Shown: positions 1 to 11,977, counted from the first letter of the stretch. The stretch is 64,000 bases of DNA from Larix kaempferi (GCA_027924585.1 BSBM01000904.1:21723001-21787000), one strand, 5' to 3'. Notes: generated by a model not told the origin, from the letters alone. Numbers and translations: made by a program.

Positions 1-540
1 TTTTGATGGTGCTTTAATTCGCCTCCTGTTATAAGAAAATTGACAATGTCGAAAAGTGCGAATATGGTCCACTAGGGCATAGGCCTTGAACCAGTTGAAA
101 GATGAGGAGTTGGATTAAATAAATCAAAAGTGAGGTCTTGTTCAACTTTATTGAGCTTCTTGTTCTACTTTATTGAGCTTCTCAACTATTGGAAGACGAG
201 TAGAGACTTCTGCGGGTTGGGATATGGATGAGTCATCAAAAAGATATCCTTGTTATCAACTTTTTTTGGTAGTCATTTGAGCTTATATATGAAGTTCCTG
301 GTGGTCCATAACTTGTGCCATTTGCAGATTTGAATTTCCAACTATATGTTCTTTATGCTTTGCTATTTACAGTGATTCACATCTTGCTGATTTGACATAA
401 TTAAAGAGCAAATTGTTAAGTGATTTGATATCTAAGGAAGAATACAAGGGCCTGCATTTACTGGTGTTATACTACTATTAAAGTACATTTTCAGATCTGA
501 TTGTTGGCTGATAAGTTGCCCTAGAAGGGCTGAAAACTTA
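1..540. other. Upstream stretch without a recognised gene
   Basis: No coding potential or named repeat was recognised. A short local repeat of the phrase 'tttattgagcttct' occurs twice near 147-182. The last five bases, ACTTA, are the left copy of the target duplication of the solo LTR that follows. Confidence 0.4.
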
Positions 541-1817
541 TGTAATGTCCCCTCCCGTGGATCCAATTCGAGGAAGGGAATATTATACCAAAATCTAGGC
601 TTTTACATAAACTCAGCCCATTCATTAGAATCATACAAATAAATCAAAAGTGTGCAGATGCAAATTAAGCAAATATGGACAACGGAATAAAACATCATCC
701 ACACACATTTCATACTCATCCAACATATCAAAATAATCATCAAATTAATCATTGCAGAAGTAAATACACATAGAGAATACTTATCTTCATTGTGTAATTG
801 TCTCAAGCAACTAGCTATGTCGCTGCAACGTTCCACCCAACCATAGGCCAGTTGTGTTCATCAATCTCTCAACACAACTGCCACCCCCAAGCTGGGCATG
901 ATTCTTACGAGGAAAAGGGGACATTCAAGCTCATGCACAGCCAAAGTAATAGATATCCATAACCCACACCCCAACATACTCTTTTCTCACAAAGCAATCA
1001 CAATCATTGGGCATGGATGCACATTTTTAACAAATGGGATTTACAAACAAGATGGCCATGGGTTTTCCCCAAATCGTTTCCAGCCAAAAACTGATTGTGG
1101 GATGGGGAAAAACAATCACAGGGAGGAAAACGATTTCTCCCCCAACTATCATGCAACCAAAATTGTCTCTATAGAACCCCAGGTCGATTTCCTTCCTTCT
1201 CCACTGGTATATAACACAAAAACGCCCTTCTCCCAGTTGAGAATGAAGGAAAACACATAATTTTTGATGGAGAAAAACGCTCAGTCAGCTCCCAACTTGT
1301 GAGAGAGCCAAACTGCTTGATGGGTGATGGCTTGGGGAGCAATTCATGGCCCTTTTCTTACCCAAGAAGCAAAACACGATTTTCTATGTAGGGTGGCTTG
1401 CCCATACTCGAATTTGGACAGCCATACTTTCCATTCCCGAAGGAATTAACTACCTCAACCAACTCTTGGGAGAAATGAATGACTGGGTACAAAAGTCAAC
1501 ATGGGTAGTTGAGGGTTTGATGGGTTCTCTCATTGACACTTGGCTTGACTTGATTGCTCAAGGGTTTGAATGTTTCCCTCCCAATTCCTTGTAAAATCAT
1601 GCCCCTATCTCTTGTTGCATTGCATAGCTAGTTGTGGGTATTTTATTAAAATGCATATTTACATGATATTTGAAATTCCAATGTGCACGGCTAGCACGTA
1701 AACCATATGCATCACTAAATCGATGGCGGGGCCTTGACCTTGCTCCTCACCATGATTTTATAATAATATTACATCATTTACATTTTAATGTAGTGGGGTC
1801 AAAATAGGGACATTACA
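541..1817. repeat. Solo LTR of an LTR retrotransposon
   Basis: The 1,277-bp segment begins TGTAATGTCCC and ends GGGACATTACA, a perfect 11-bp inverted terminal repeat of the TG...CA type. It is flanked on both sides by ACTTA (536-540 and 1818-1822), a perfect 5-bp target duplication as made by LTR-retrotransposon integrases. No internal region or second LTR is adjacent, so this is best read as a solo LTR left by LTR-LTR recombination. The symmetric ends leave the orientation undecided. Two open frames of 120 and 82 codons inside it resemble no protein and are treated as chance frames. Confidence 0.85.
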
Positions 1818-1822
1818 ACTTA

Positions 1823-2243
1823 TGTCTTGATTGGGTGTCTTTTCTCTGTGAAGTTCAATGAAATTTGGTGCTGTTAGAAGTGAATTTTTGTAATCTTTCG
1901 ACTTCTGTTTTAAGCATTATTTTTCAGCAACCCTAAAGATTGAAAATTTTATGGCTAAGATCCGAAAAACCTTCTAGGAAGAAGGTGAAATTTCAGTTTT
2001 GCATTAATTGCTTGAGTACATGAAATTTCCACAAGATAATTATAGTTTGTGAAGACTGGTGAGACATAACACTGTTGGCAAAACCAAAAGAAATTGTCCT
2101 GGTGAACTATCAGAGGAAGGAGGATAAAACCCATTAGTGCTCTTCATCTGAAATGTCAATTGGTCTGGTCTATGTGTTCTCTCTAGGGCTTGGAAATCCT
2201 CAAGCTGCTTACTTGCTTTGGTTTTGACCAAAGTAGATAAAAT
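1823..2243. other. Spacer between solo LTR and hAT element, possibly LINE remnant
   Basis: A 63-codon minus-strand frame (2040-2231) lies next to the hAT insertion. The LINE on the far side of that insertion runs the same way, so this could be a continuation of its endonuclease region, but no diagnostic motif was found. Nothing else was recognised. Confidence 0.2.
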
Positions 2244-5200
2244 CAGTGAAAAATCGTGAAAAATCGGAAAGATCCCGATTTTTTCCTTAGGCTGAAAAAT
2301 TGTCGAGGAAAAATAGTGATTTTTTAAAATTTATAAACTGTGCGATTTTTTTTGAAAGAATTGCGACTTTTTGGAAAAAAAGCGTGTCATGATGGAAAAA
2401 ATTGCCCAGGGGTGCGATCCGCGGCTCTTAAGGGAAAAGGTTGGGTCTTTTTGCATTTTTGCTTGAACTGATTGTTGGAGAAGGAAGGAGAAGGTCAGGA
2501 GGAGACCATCAACCATTGTGGAGGCATCCAAACACCATTTATCATCACCATCAAGACTTTTTGTGGAGCAAGGGTTCAAGTATCAAATCATTTGCCAACC
2601 AACCAACTGAATCTTCCTCTCACAGGTATGTACATTGTATCCCACTGTTTCTTGTATTTTTGCATGTTTTCTTGCATATTTCTTTGCCTAGATTTTGCTT
2701 TTTATTTTGCCGTTTTGCCAATGATTTCCATGCCCATAAATATTAAAAACAATCATTATGTAAAGGGGTCTTTCATTGGAATACCAGTCCTGATTCTTAA
2801 TTCTTTAGCCCACCTCTTGTTCTCATTTTTCATGGCTTAAAATCTAAATTTAGAGGCCTGATTTTTTAAACCAAATTGTGGCTATTTTTTTCAAATGGGG
2901 TTTAATGTATTTTGTTTTTGTTTTTTGTGCCCTAGGTTTGCATTTTGAGGCTGCAATCCCCTTTGCAAAAATGCCAAAGCCTTTGGACCTATTTTGGTAG
3001 TATGGTGAGTTTGAGGATGGGACAAACACACACCGTTTGAAATGCAAATTATGTGGGCATCGCATGACGAGAGGGATAAGTAGGTTGAAATACCATCTAG
3101 CTAAACTCCCTGGGCATGATGTTGGCCTTTGTTCTGCAGTGACCCCAGAGATCATGAGATTTGCACATGACTCAATCAATGAAAAGAACAGAAAGAATGA
3201 TGAGATCATTGCAAACAAAGTTGAGCTTGCAACTTTTGGCCTAATAAGAAGTTCACATGTATCACTATCTACCAATGTTGGTGTGGGTAGTGGGAGGGTC
3301 TCCACGGATTCACCTATCAGGAGGGTGGGGGCCTCATCCTTTTTTGTTCCATGAACAAGAGTTGGAGCACAACCTTCTATCAGTTCACTTGAAAAGAAAA
3401 CAAAGAAGGTAGAAGCAAACAGGGTAATTGGGAGGTGTCTTTATTGGAGTAACATATGTCTCACCATTGTAAAAAACAATCCATTTTGGCAGTAGATGTG
3501 TGATGCCATTGCAATAGTTGGCCCAGGGTATAAAAGTGCCACCTTTGAGGAAGTTGTGGGGGCCAATACTTCAAGGAGAAAAGAAGGACATTGGTGCTAG
3601 GTTGGGGGAGTTCAAGCAATCACGAGAGAGCACTGGATGCACAGTCATGTCTGATGGTTTTACAGATGGTAACGGTAGAACCCTTATCAACTTCTTGGTA
3701 CATTGTCCTAAAGGTACCATGTTTATTAAATCAGTTGATGCATCGACACATGTAAAAGATGAAGCACTCTTATGCAAGTTGATGGATTGGTTCATCTAGG
3801 ATATTGGGGTGCACAATGTTGTGCAAGTTATTACAGATAATGTAACTAATTATGTGACTGTTGGTACGATGCTTATGTAGAGGCACCCCACTCTGTTTTG
3901 GACTCCATGTGTTGCTCATTGTATTGATTTGATGCTGGAGGATATGGGGAAAAGTCCCTTCATCAAGGAGGTATTTGATCAATCTAGAAGCATCCCCAAA
4001 TTCATATGCAACCATGCTTTTGTTCTCAGCCTCATGAGGAGGCACACCAAAAACAGGGAGTTGAAGCATCATGCAATCATGCGTTTTGCCACCACCTTCA
4101 TTACTCTTTAGTCTTTGCTTCAATGTCAGTTTGAGTTGAAGCAAATGTTTGTTTGTGATGAGTGGCGTGATTATGCATACATCGGGAGAGAGGATGGGAG
4201 AACCATTACTAGGTTGGTGTACACTGACTCCTTTTGGGAAGGAGTAGAGGAAGTGTGCATGATGAGTGAACCTTAGTAAAGGTTCTAAGACTTGTTGATA
4301 GTGATAAGCCCACAATGTGCTATTTGTATGAGGCCATGAATAGGGCCAAAGAAACCCTCCGGATTTATTATGTGGGCAAGGGTACCCCTGGGCACAACCA
4401 ACACATGTTGTTGTGGGATTTGATTGATAATCGATGGACCGAGATGCTTCATCGACCCATTCATGCAACAACACTCTTCCTCAAGCCCGCATTTTCCTGG
4501 CGAGGTGTTGGAAGGGCTCTTGACTTGTATTCAAAGGATAGTACCTGATTATGAGACTTGCAATGCAATCAATCGCGAGATATAAGTGTATCGAGATGTT
4601 ACTGGAGTATTTGGCTTTGCTGATGCTATTTGTGATAGGACCAATTTCATGCCGGGTAAGTTATTAGAGTGTTTTAACTTTTATTTGAAAGTTGAATTAT
4701 GATTTATTTATTTCCTATTCCAGTTTTCCAATGCAATGAAATGTAATTTAGTTCTCTTTCCTTCTTATTTGTTGTAGCTACTTAGTGGTGAACCTATGGT
4801 GTAAGGTCACCAAATTTATGGAAATTTGTCATCAGAATCCTTATCCAAACCTGTACCGCTTCGGGATGTGAGCAGAATTGGAGTGTATTTGGAAAAATAC
4901 ATGCAAAGAGACCCAAAAGGTTAGAATTTCAACAAATCATTTGCATTTAATGTAATTTTTGAATCTATGATCCTCTAACATATTATAATTTATTGATTTT
5001 CAACCCTCTAGCCTCATAAATATTTTTATTACCCTCTTATATGTTGGAGTTCACACGTCTTAATAATTTGGTGTATGTCCATTAAAATCCCCGCTTGTGG
5101 ATGAGACAGATACAGAAAGAACCTGATGTGGATGCTATCTCCTTGGACAATGTTGATATACTGTCTCCGTGGAGGGTGGAGATTGGTTCTCCAATCATGG

Positions 5201-5762
5201 AGGAGTCACTTGCATGGCTAGAGCCAAAGGAGGGGCAGCATGAGGAGGAGGAGGAGGAACTTAGAGACACCATGGAGGGTGATGTGCTAGCATTGCTGCC
5301 ACCTTCTACACTGATTGATGCAACTAGCCCTCCATTCATCACTCAGCTTCAGATATTATATGCAGAGCCAGGGCCTTCTTTTACTAGTGCTAGGTGCAGG
5401 CCTGACAAATGGCCCATGACCTTTTCTCGTAAAAGGAGGAGAGGGCATTGATATTAGTTAGCTAACTGCTAGTTTTCCATAGATAGATTTATATATGTGA
5501 TGTCATTTTGTATTGCTTATCCACTTTTGAGTACTTGATTGGACAACTATTAGGTTTCTGGATTTAATATCGACTTTGTTGTATCATTTTATATTTGGCA
5601 TGACTACATGATATATATTAGTGCTTTCTCCATATTTATGTTCCAATGTGTTTATTTGATGTTGTTGTTGTTTTATATGTTTAAAATTTTGAAAAAAAAG
5701 AATATATTTTGTATTTTTTAATGGCTACCGTGGTTTGCCGATTTTTGCCAATTTTTTCGTTG
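2244..5762 (+). mobile_element. Decayed hAT-superfamily DNA transposon
   Basis: The interior carries a broken BED-finger/DUF659 hAT transposase on the plus strand. The proposed ends are imperfect inverted repeats: the left starts CAGTGAAAAATCGTG, and the right end read in reverse starts CAACGAAAAAATTGG; both then run into AAAAATCGG. Subterminal DNA repeats A-rich and GCGATTTTT-like phrases, common near hAT ends. No clear 8-bp target duplication was found at these limits, so the boundaries are approximate while the superfamily call rests on the transposase. Confidence 0.65.
2971..5451 (+). pseudogene. hAT transposase pseudogene (BED finger, DUF659, dimerisation region)
   Basis: Translation in shifting frames gives a recognisable plant hAT transposase, the DNA-binding and strand-transfer enzyme that mobilises hAT elements. 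A BED zinc finger is visible at 3037-3130 (CKLCGH followed by KYHLAKLPGHD). The DUF659 core follows (MCDAIAIVGPGYK near 3497, then GFTDGNGRTLINFLV, KGTMF, NVVQVITDN, TPCVAHCIDLMLEDMGK up to about 3960), then FWEGVEEV, SEPLVKVLRLVDSDKP and RWTEMLHRPIHAT to about 4470. A separate acidic C-terminal piece lies at 5095-5451. The frame is broken by stops at 2998, 3352 and 3493, a frameshift near 3560, and more stops after 3797. It cannot encode an active enzyme. Confidence 0.85.
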
Positions 5763-5799
5763 ACGAGGCACAAATTTGTGATCCGACCTTTGATATTGT

Positions 5800-6110
5800 C
5801 TGCAAATGGGACATTCTCCTGAAACCCATCAACGACCTCTGTCTTTAGTCTCACTCTTTATTTTCCTAGGATCCCTCAAGATTGCTATGCCTCTTGCAAA
5901 ATCTGTTGCACTATTGCCTATTACTTTCACTATCCCCATATTTCCTGAGAATACTGGTATATTCAATCAAAGCTACATTTTGTTTCTTGGAGGAATAAAC
6001 ATCTTGTCTGTCCATCATCTTAAATATCTTTCTTTTGAGCATTCTCATTTTCCTTGGGGCACTGAGACCTCATTTATTCCAGTATAATGTTTTCAATGTA
6101 ATTTGGTTGA
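5800..6110 (-). pseudogene. LINE ORF2 N-terminal endonuclease fragment
   Basis: The minus strand in two frames gives LYWN, then GLSAPRKMRMLKRKI, then FLQETKCS, and a little further GIAILRDPRKIK. This matches the beginning of the plant LINE exonuclease-endonuclease-phosphatase domain, where a WN-hRGL start and an LQETK active-site motif (catalytic Glu) are standard. In-frame stops and a frame change mark it as dead. It ends where the neighbouring hAT element begins. Confidence 0.65.
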
Positions 6111-7049
6111 GTTGTTTTGAGATAAACCTCAAAAAGACATTTGGTTTTCCCTCAATTAATTTACAACTCACCTATTTTTGTGAGCTTCTTTTGGGCCGAT
6201 TTGATTCCTCGCCTATGGGGTTTAATGCAATGCCCAAAGTCTTAAATGAATTTCTCCAACTTTAAGCTTTTAGTTTTCCCTTCCCCTTCATGCTGTGCTG
6301 TGGGAGCTTTAGTTGCTTTTCAGATAGGCGGTTGAACAATGAATGTTCTTGTTCCATTGCCATAAAATTAAAGTCTACATCTTCCATTTCTTCATCCCCA
6401 TAGAGGTCTGTGTTGGTTTTGTCATTGGTGAACTGCAATGTTGTTTCTTCATACGTAAGGCACATGACATTGGGACAAGGGAACATGTGGATATGGGTGT
6501 CTTACATGGTACATGTTGGCCCTAAAATTGTCGCACGAGGGAACACACACACACACACACATATATATGAATGAGAGATAAAATATAGATAGAAAGATGT
6601 AAAATTTTTGAACATTTACAAAATAGAACTACATCACTTACACCTTGGGACACATGCACTATTTTTTGAATTTTTATTATTATTTTTGGTGTCATTGGTG
6701 ACCCATGTGAATAGCCAATGCTTGTCTAGCACTTGGTCATCACGTGTCGTGTGTGTTTGAAATGCAGACATGCAAGACATAAGGTTGGGAGGATGTGTCT
6801 TGTCTCTCAGCTTTATACAACTATTCATTTTGCTGTTATATGCCCTTTGTTTCTTTTGTATCTGTTCCTTGATGTGCCACTTCACAACCTTTCCTTTGAT
6901 CTGTGTTGCTCTTATATCCCCCTTCTAACTTCCCCCTGTTTACTTCCTGCTCTACTTTTTTATCGATGCCCCCTTCTAACCTCACTCTGTTTACTTCCAT
7001 TTTTTCTTTCGCAATTTTTATTTATATATAACCTCCTTGAATCCTTCTA
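6111..7049 (-). other. LINE ORF1 tail and ORF1-ORF2 spacer
   Basis: Lies between the zinc knuckle and the endonuclease of the LINE relic. A 74-codon acidic frame (6486-6262, minus) could be the ORF1 C-terminus, but it has no recognised motif. A dinucleotide run of about 26 bp, (AC)n then (AT)n, sits at 6543-6568. Confidence 0.35.
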
Positions 7050-7217
7050 GCTAAGAACTACTTTCCTGGATTGATTTTTGATTTAGTGGGCAATCACTGT
7101 TCAAATAGCCATGTTCATTGCATGATGCACACATGAATGGGATATAATCAATGTCTATTGTGTGTACCTTGTTGTTGTCATTGACCTTGGGAGAGGATTT
7201 GAGATATTCATTAAAAC
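7050..7217 (-). pseudogene. LINE ORF1 zinc-knuckle fragment
   Basis: The minus strand reads IDIDYIPFMCASCNEHGYLNSDCP, a CCHC-type knuckle (C-x2-C-x4-H-x4-C pattern: CASC, NEHG, then DC) preceded by the DY-hPF phrase typical of plant DUF4283 proteins. It is the downstream half of the same ORF1 as the fragment at 9483-10112; the hAT element at 7218-9482 separates them. Both the left and right copies of the 8-bp target duplication lie in this reading region. Confidence 0.7.
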
Positions 7218-9482
7218 CAGTGTTCCACCAAGTTTCTGGGACACGAGAGCAGGGAAATTCACATTGGGGATGTGTGGAGACCACCCCCAAATTTTTGGAA
7301 AATTTAGGGGACTGGGGGGACGTCGAGGTCTTTAAAATTATTAAAGTATATAATTTATATAAATCCCAACATGTTAACATATAAATTCCTCATCCCATCA
7401 CCATTTAGATAATAAAAAGTAAATAGCTATGTTGCATAAGTTTCCGGAACGTAGGGAACGTGGGTACGAGTATCGGATACGTCTAGAAGTTTCCCCCAAA
7501 TTTGCAGTAAACAATAGGTTGGGAACGATAATAATATATATTAAAAAATAAAATAAAAAATATGAGAACCAGATGACTTAGCTTATTTCCTAGATTACAA
7601 TTATAACTAGAACCTTGGAAATGGCAATAAAATCAAGATTACCATCCACGCCATTGATTATATAAGGTAGACTCTTTCTAAAGTGGAAACTTTTAGAAGT
7701 TATAGTCCATTTGTGGCTATATGTATAGAGTAAGTTTTTAGTTTTGTGTCAACTATGATTAAAATGTATTAGAATATTATATGTTTACAAGACATTTTAT
7801 GCTAGGGTATTCGCAAAGGTTTATAAATAATCAAATTTAAATTATTATAAAATAAAAATCAAGATAATTTTTATTTAAATGTAATATATGAATTTAGTTT
7901 TAAAGTAAGATTTAAAATTATTTCCAATTCTTTAAAAGTTTATTTTTTATTCATAAAGTAAATAGGAAAATATATAAATTTACTTTCTTTTATTTAATAT
8001 ATAAAAATTCAAAATAGATTTACATTTTTTTATTAATTAGCGGTAATTGCAATTCAACGTAGGGACAAGTGAATACTCTAGCATGGGCGGTAGACAGAGA
8101 TCAGTGCACCAACTCGACAAGGTAGCACGAAATAGACTTTTATTGCAACTTAGTTTTCTAGAAAAAAAATTCCGAGTCAACCATGTAAAAGTATGGTCGT
8201 GAGGAAATAGGAATGTTGTTAACAACCTATGTGGCGATCATGAATGTGTGGAAGCTCCTAGTGAAGGAAACACACAAAAAAAGTCCCCAAGTTCCCAATT
8301 TTAGAGGGTAAAAGTTCCCAACCATCTGGAACGGTTCTCGCTGGATTTGGAAAGTTTCCCATAAGTTCCCAAGTTCCTTGGAACATCAGAACTTCGGGAA
8401 TGAGTTTCCTAAAAGCCGGGAGTGGTTCCCGTGCTACATAGGTAAATAGTAAATACAAAATAGTAAATTCATCATTGTAAACACAATTGTCTATTCATCA
8501 TTGATTCATGAATCATTTATCATTTGAGCATTTGAATTTCACATTGATAAATTCTAAATTTATAATACATGCACCTCTTCCATTGTAACTTTGAACCATA
8601 GACATATGTCATAAACAGTAGATGGAAATTTAAAACATTAAATGATAAAACTGAATCGTAGAATTGTTACGTAAACTTTTCTTAGACACCTTCAAATTTA
8701 AATGAGTGATTAGTCAAAGACTGAGTTGGAGGTCATCAATGACAGTATCTACTTCTAGAGTCAAAAGTTAAACTAAAAACTAACAATGGACATTGAACAC
8801 TGAAAATGAAAGTAGTGAAAAGAAAGTTGAAAGCATTCAAAGAGCATCAAGGAGATAGTTCCATGGATTGGTCCTCCTCAAGCATCTGCTGCATGAAGCC
8901 TGCAGGACCATCAATGGGAGTGTCACTATTTGAGTCAGAGTCGCTCTCATGAGTGACCAATGGCACACCAACCAAACCATGCTTCAGCCGTCAAAGTTCA
9001 AACCCCTTCCTCCAGCCTTCAAACCCCACTGCTCCAACCGTCAAGAAATGAAATTGCTCTTCCCTTGACAAATCGCTCCTTCCCTTTGGCAAATTGGTTC
9101 TCTCTTCTTCACTATTGATTGTTTCTCTCCAAGGAAATCCGTTTGCATAAGATAAATGTTTCAAATGTGAGAATAAGGGATGGGTTGGGCTTTTAAGAGA
9201 GGGATTGGGTGGGGCGGCTTTTAGGTTTATTAGTTTAATGATTTTTTTTAAGTTATGAAAATAAATTTGAAAATTGCATGGGGGTGTCTAGGTGTCCCCT
9301 TTTCGTGAGGGGTTGCCCAGATGCCCCCCACTTCTCCGGGACGTTCCTTGTGCGTTTCCTATAGTTTCCGGAAAAAGGGGACACGGGGAAACATTTCCCA
9401 AGGAGTCCACAAGCCCTGGGGGCGTGGGAAATGAGGGGAGCATGCCCCCGAACTCTAGGGGATGCATACCCGTGGAACGCTG
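7218..9482. mobile_element. Non-autonomous hAT element (outer member of a nested pair)
   Basis: The left end starts CAGTGTTCCACC; the right end read in reverse starts CAGCGTTCCACG, so the two match at 10 of 12 positions. It is flanked by ATTAAAAC (7210-7217) and ACTAAAAC (9483-9490), an 8-bp target duplication with one mismatch, the size made by hAT transposases. Both subterminal regions are packed with G-runs and GGGAC/TTCCC phrases, as expected for transposase-binding repeats. No transposase is visible. It landed in ORF1 of a LINE and later received a second hAT element at 7427-8441. Confidence 0.8.
7427..8441. mobile_element. Non-autonomous hAT element nested in the 7218-9482 element
   Basis: It is flanked by a perfect 8-bp duplication, GTAAATAG at 7419-7426 and 8442-8449. 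The left end starts CTATGTTGCA and the right end read in reverse starts CTATGTAGCA (9 of 10 identical). The subterminal DNA repeats GGAACG and GTATCGG phrases on the left and GTTCCC/TTCCC phrases on the right; the middle is very AT-rich. At 1,015 bp and without a transposase frame it depended on a helper element. Confidence 0.88.
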
Positions 9483-10112
9483 ACTAAAACATGGATTTGA
9501 GCATAAAAAGCGTACCTGACAGCCTTTGACTTTAGAGGATTTATTGATGTTGTTCAGAGTGCTCCATATTTCTTCCAGCAACTCCTCCATCAAGAACTCT
9601 GGTGGCAAGGAATAAAGCCTTATACATAACATTGCATTTGAAAAATCTTCTTTTGCTAGGTTGAAAAGTTCCAATCGATACCTCATACAATGTTCCAAGG
9701 AGTTGACAAAATAGGGACCAACCTCAAATATCTGTTCTTGATACTCAGTATGGGAAAAAATGCTATGGAATAGGCTTTGGTGCAGAGTGTCATGCCAGTT
9801 GATCCTTTCACCTTCCAGTTTGTGTGTATCCATCATCTTAGTGCTTGCTCTGAAGGCCAAAAGCCTACTAACTCATAGATAACAGCAATGGTCAGTCATG
9901 TACTGAATGTTCCTGGCCACTCTAGGACAGGTAATCTTCAGGCATGGGTTTTCTGGACAATTTTTCAAACAAGTGCTTGGGTATCTTTCTGAAACCCTTG
10001 GATCCTTCCCAACGGGATCCAACAATGTTGCAGTGTCCTTTGACCCAATGACAGCAACCTTATAGAATGATTTGAAAGGGGAGGTTGCTGCCTCCTTGGG
10101 TGGAGAAGCCAC
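9483..10112 (-). pseudogene. LINE ORF1 DUF4283 fragment
   Basis: The minus strand starts near MASPPKEAATSPFKSF (10112), a usual LINE ORF1 opening, then carries a DUF4283-like domain in shifting frames: WPSEQALRWW and TNWKVKGS near 9850-9790, then EVGPYFVNS, KEDFSNAM, IRLYSLPPEF and LLEEIW to about 9555. The phrases GPYF-NS and IRLYSLP-E are characteristic of this domain, which binds nucleic acid in plant LINE ORF1 proteins. A stop near 9876 and frame changes show decay. The ORF continues at 7217 beyond the hAT insertion. Confidence 0.7.
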
Positions 10113-11649
10113 CGGTTCTCAAACCTGCAGCAACTTGCAGCAACTTGAAGAAGTTCTCTATCTACCTTCAGTCTCGAGCTAACCTTGTCCTTTGATCCAA
10201 TTTGTGATTAATTATGAATAATAATGTTAACTCTATTAATCTTGATATTTTGATATTTTTTTATATTTTCAATATTTGGGAGAATGTCCTTGGAAATCTG
10301 TGGGTGTCTCTCCACACATCCCTGAGATGTTTCCTTGTGTCCCAAGAACTTGATTGAACTTTGATAGGAATGCATATTTATTGTAGATAAATAAGATACG
10401 ATAAGATAGTTTTATCAATGTCCAACTAATGACCAGAAACGTTGTTCTGGAATTGGACAGTTGACAATAAGAATTATCCCCCAGCTAAAAATAGCCCAAC
10501 TCAAAAATTGTTTGCCCTCATTAAATCTTCTAACTCGCTCTACCTCTATATTTAGCAGAGTAGGATGGCGCAGCAAAAAAATGGTTTCTAATTCACCCAA
10601 CCTCTGTGTGCTTTCAGATCCATATTTGCTTTTAGTTGCATTGATAATTATGACACCTTTGTTTAAAATCTGTGCCCAGGCTCTTGGATTTTTCTTTTCC
10701 CAGTCTTTTGTTGTGACTCACAATCATTTATAGGAAGTCCTTACCTTTCATGTTGCTTAACGTGCTTGTGTCGATATAGTTTACTACTGTCATGGGTTCA
10801 AATTTTCAAGGACATACTTAGGCATTTCAAAATATGCACGGTGCAAAATGTACTACCCAATTTTGAGCTTATATGTAGATGTTACAGTGTCAACTGCCTT
10901 CCACACATCCCTTTTAGTGCTATATGTATGTTCAATCATACACTCAATTTAGTCAGTGGAGTGGCCTCAACTGCTTTGGAAATTACAGGTTGTTTCTTAT
11001 AAATTGAATACACAAAAAAATCATCATTCTGTATGGCAAAAGATTGCTGTGCTGTGCATAAACACTGATGCCAATTAATGCTTCATAAAGGGATTCTGAA
11101 CATTTAAGTTACTACTTTTAATAGTGCCTTCAACTCCATCCTGGTCATGGATTTCTCAGTTAATTTCTCTTGTTCTGTAATGTTCAGACTTAATTACTGC
11201 TGATGCCTTTTTCTCAAAGGTATATTTCTCAAGGATTGATGTATTTGTACTTGGCATTAGACTCGCATATTCATTGGCCTTGTTGATAGCTTGATTTCAA
11301 GATATTTACCAGCTTCAAATATCTAACATCTTGCACACTATGGTGCAGAATATCCAATGATCTCTCTTTTGCATTCAGGAATTTGTAATTTTAAACATTA
11401 TTTACCATGCTTTCTCACAGAATCAATAGGGTAGAAATGTTTGAAATTTAATTTTTCCTTTTGGTTCATATTAAAAATAATTTATTACATTTGTATTTAT
11501 AAAGCTTCTTGAAATAAAGCGATATAAATTGGCAATAGATTCTGGATGATCACGTGGATCATCTCTAATCGCAAGCTGTATAGTTGTTTTAGATATGTTT
11601 GATGTGTATATTTGGATAATCATGTTTGATGTTCTTAACTTTTTGCCAG
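10113..11649. other. Non-coding DNA upstream of the first recognised KCBP exon
   Basis: Probably intron of the KCBP gene, since the first recognised exon starts inside the MyTH4 domain. No upstream MyTH4 exon was found by reading for the expected conserved phrases. A pyrimidine-rich end and TTTTGCCAG acceptor close the region. A G/C-run patch at about 10280-10360 (GGGTGTCTCTCC, TGTCCC) resembles hAT subterminal DNA. Confidence 0.4.
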
Positions 11650-11977
11650 GTTCTGTTTGTTAAAAGCATGGGAGCTCATGTATGTATGTAGTTCAGCAAT
11701 GCCACCTGGAAAGGATATTGGGGCGTACTTATCAGAATATGTTCATGATGTTGCCAATGTTGTGGATAGTGATCCTGAAATCCAGGCCCTTGCTTTAAAT
11801 ACATGGAATGCTTTGAAACGGTCTGTTAAGGCTGGACCAAGGCGTACTATCCCTGGGCGTGAAGAGATAGAAGCCCTCTTGACAGGCAGAAAGCTTGCTA
11901 CAATAGTCTTTTTTCTCGATGAGACGTTTGAAGAAATAACGTATGACATGACAACTACTGTTGCTGATGCTGTTGAG
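11650..11977 (+). CDS. KCBP: KCBP exon 1 in window: MyTH4 end, start of FERM
   Basis: Begins after TTTTGCCAG with one base of a split codon and ends in phase 0 before GTACTT. It encodes [47 protein letters not shown] and the [14 protein letters not shown] segment. KAWELM and the [14 protein letters not shown] stretch are hallmarks of KCBP between MyTH4 and FERM. The exon cannot be the first, since it starts in mid-domain. Confidence 0.92.

Larger units (their letters stand above)
5763..10112 (-). mobile_element. L1-type LINE relic, 5' half, split by hAT insertions
   Basis: Read on the minus strand, this holds a LINE ORF1 with a DUF4283-like domain (about 10112 to 9510), a CCHC zinc knuckle (about 7150-7080), and the start of an ORF2 apurinic endonuclease (about 6110-5810). 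The order ORF1 RNA-binding domain, zinc knuckle, endonuclease is that of plant L1-type LINEs. A nested pair of hAT elements (7218-9482) interrupts ORF1, and the unit is cut off at about 5763 by the hAT element at 2244-5762. The reverse transcriptase part is absent here. Confidence 0.7.

Noticed and set aside
898-1594. Plus-strand frames of 120 and 82 codons as genes
   Set aside because: Both lie inside the solo LTR, resemble no protein, and have no supporting splice or domain context.
2040-2231. A firm call of LINE endonuclease continuation
   Set aside because: Orientation and position fit, but no endonuclease motif could be read, so it is left as unassigned spacer.
9288-9500. The C-terminal part of the 190-codon minus-strand frame as host protein
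   Set aside because: The frame runs from LINE ORF1 into hAT subterminal repeats; the junction is the 8-bp target duplication, so the end of the frame is accidental.
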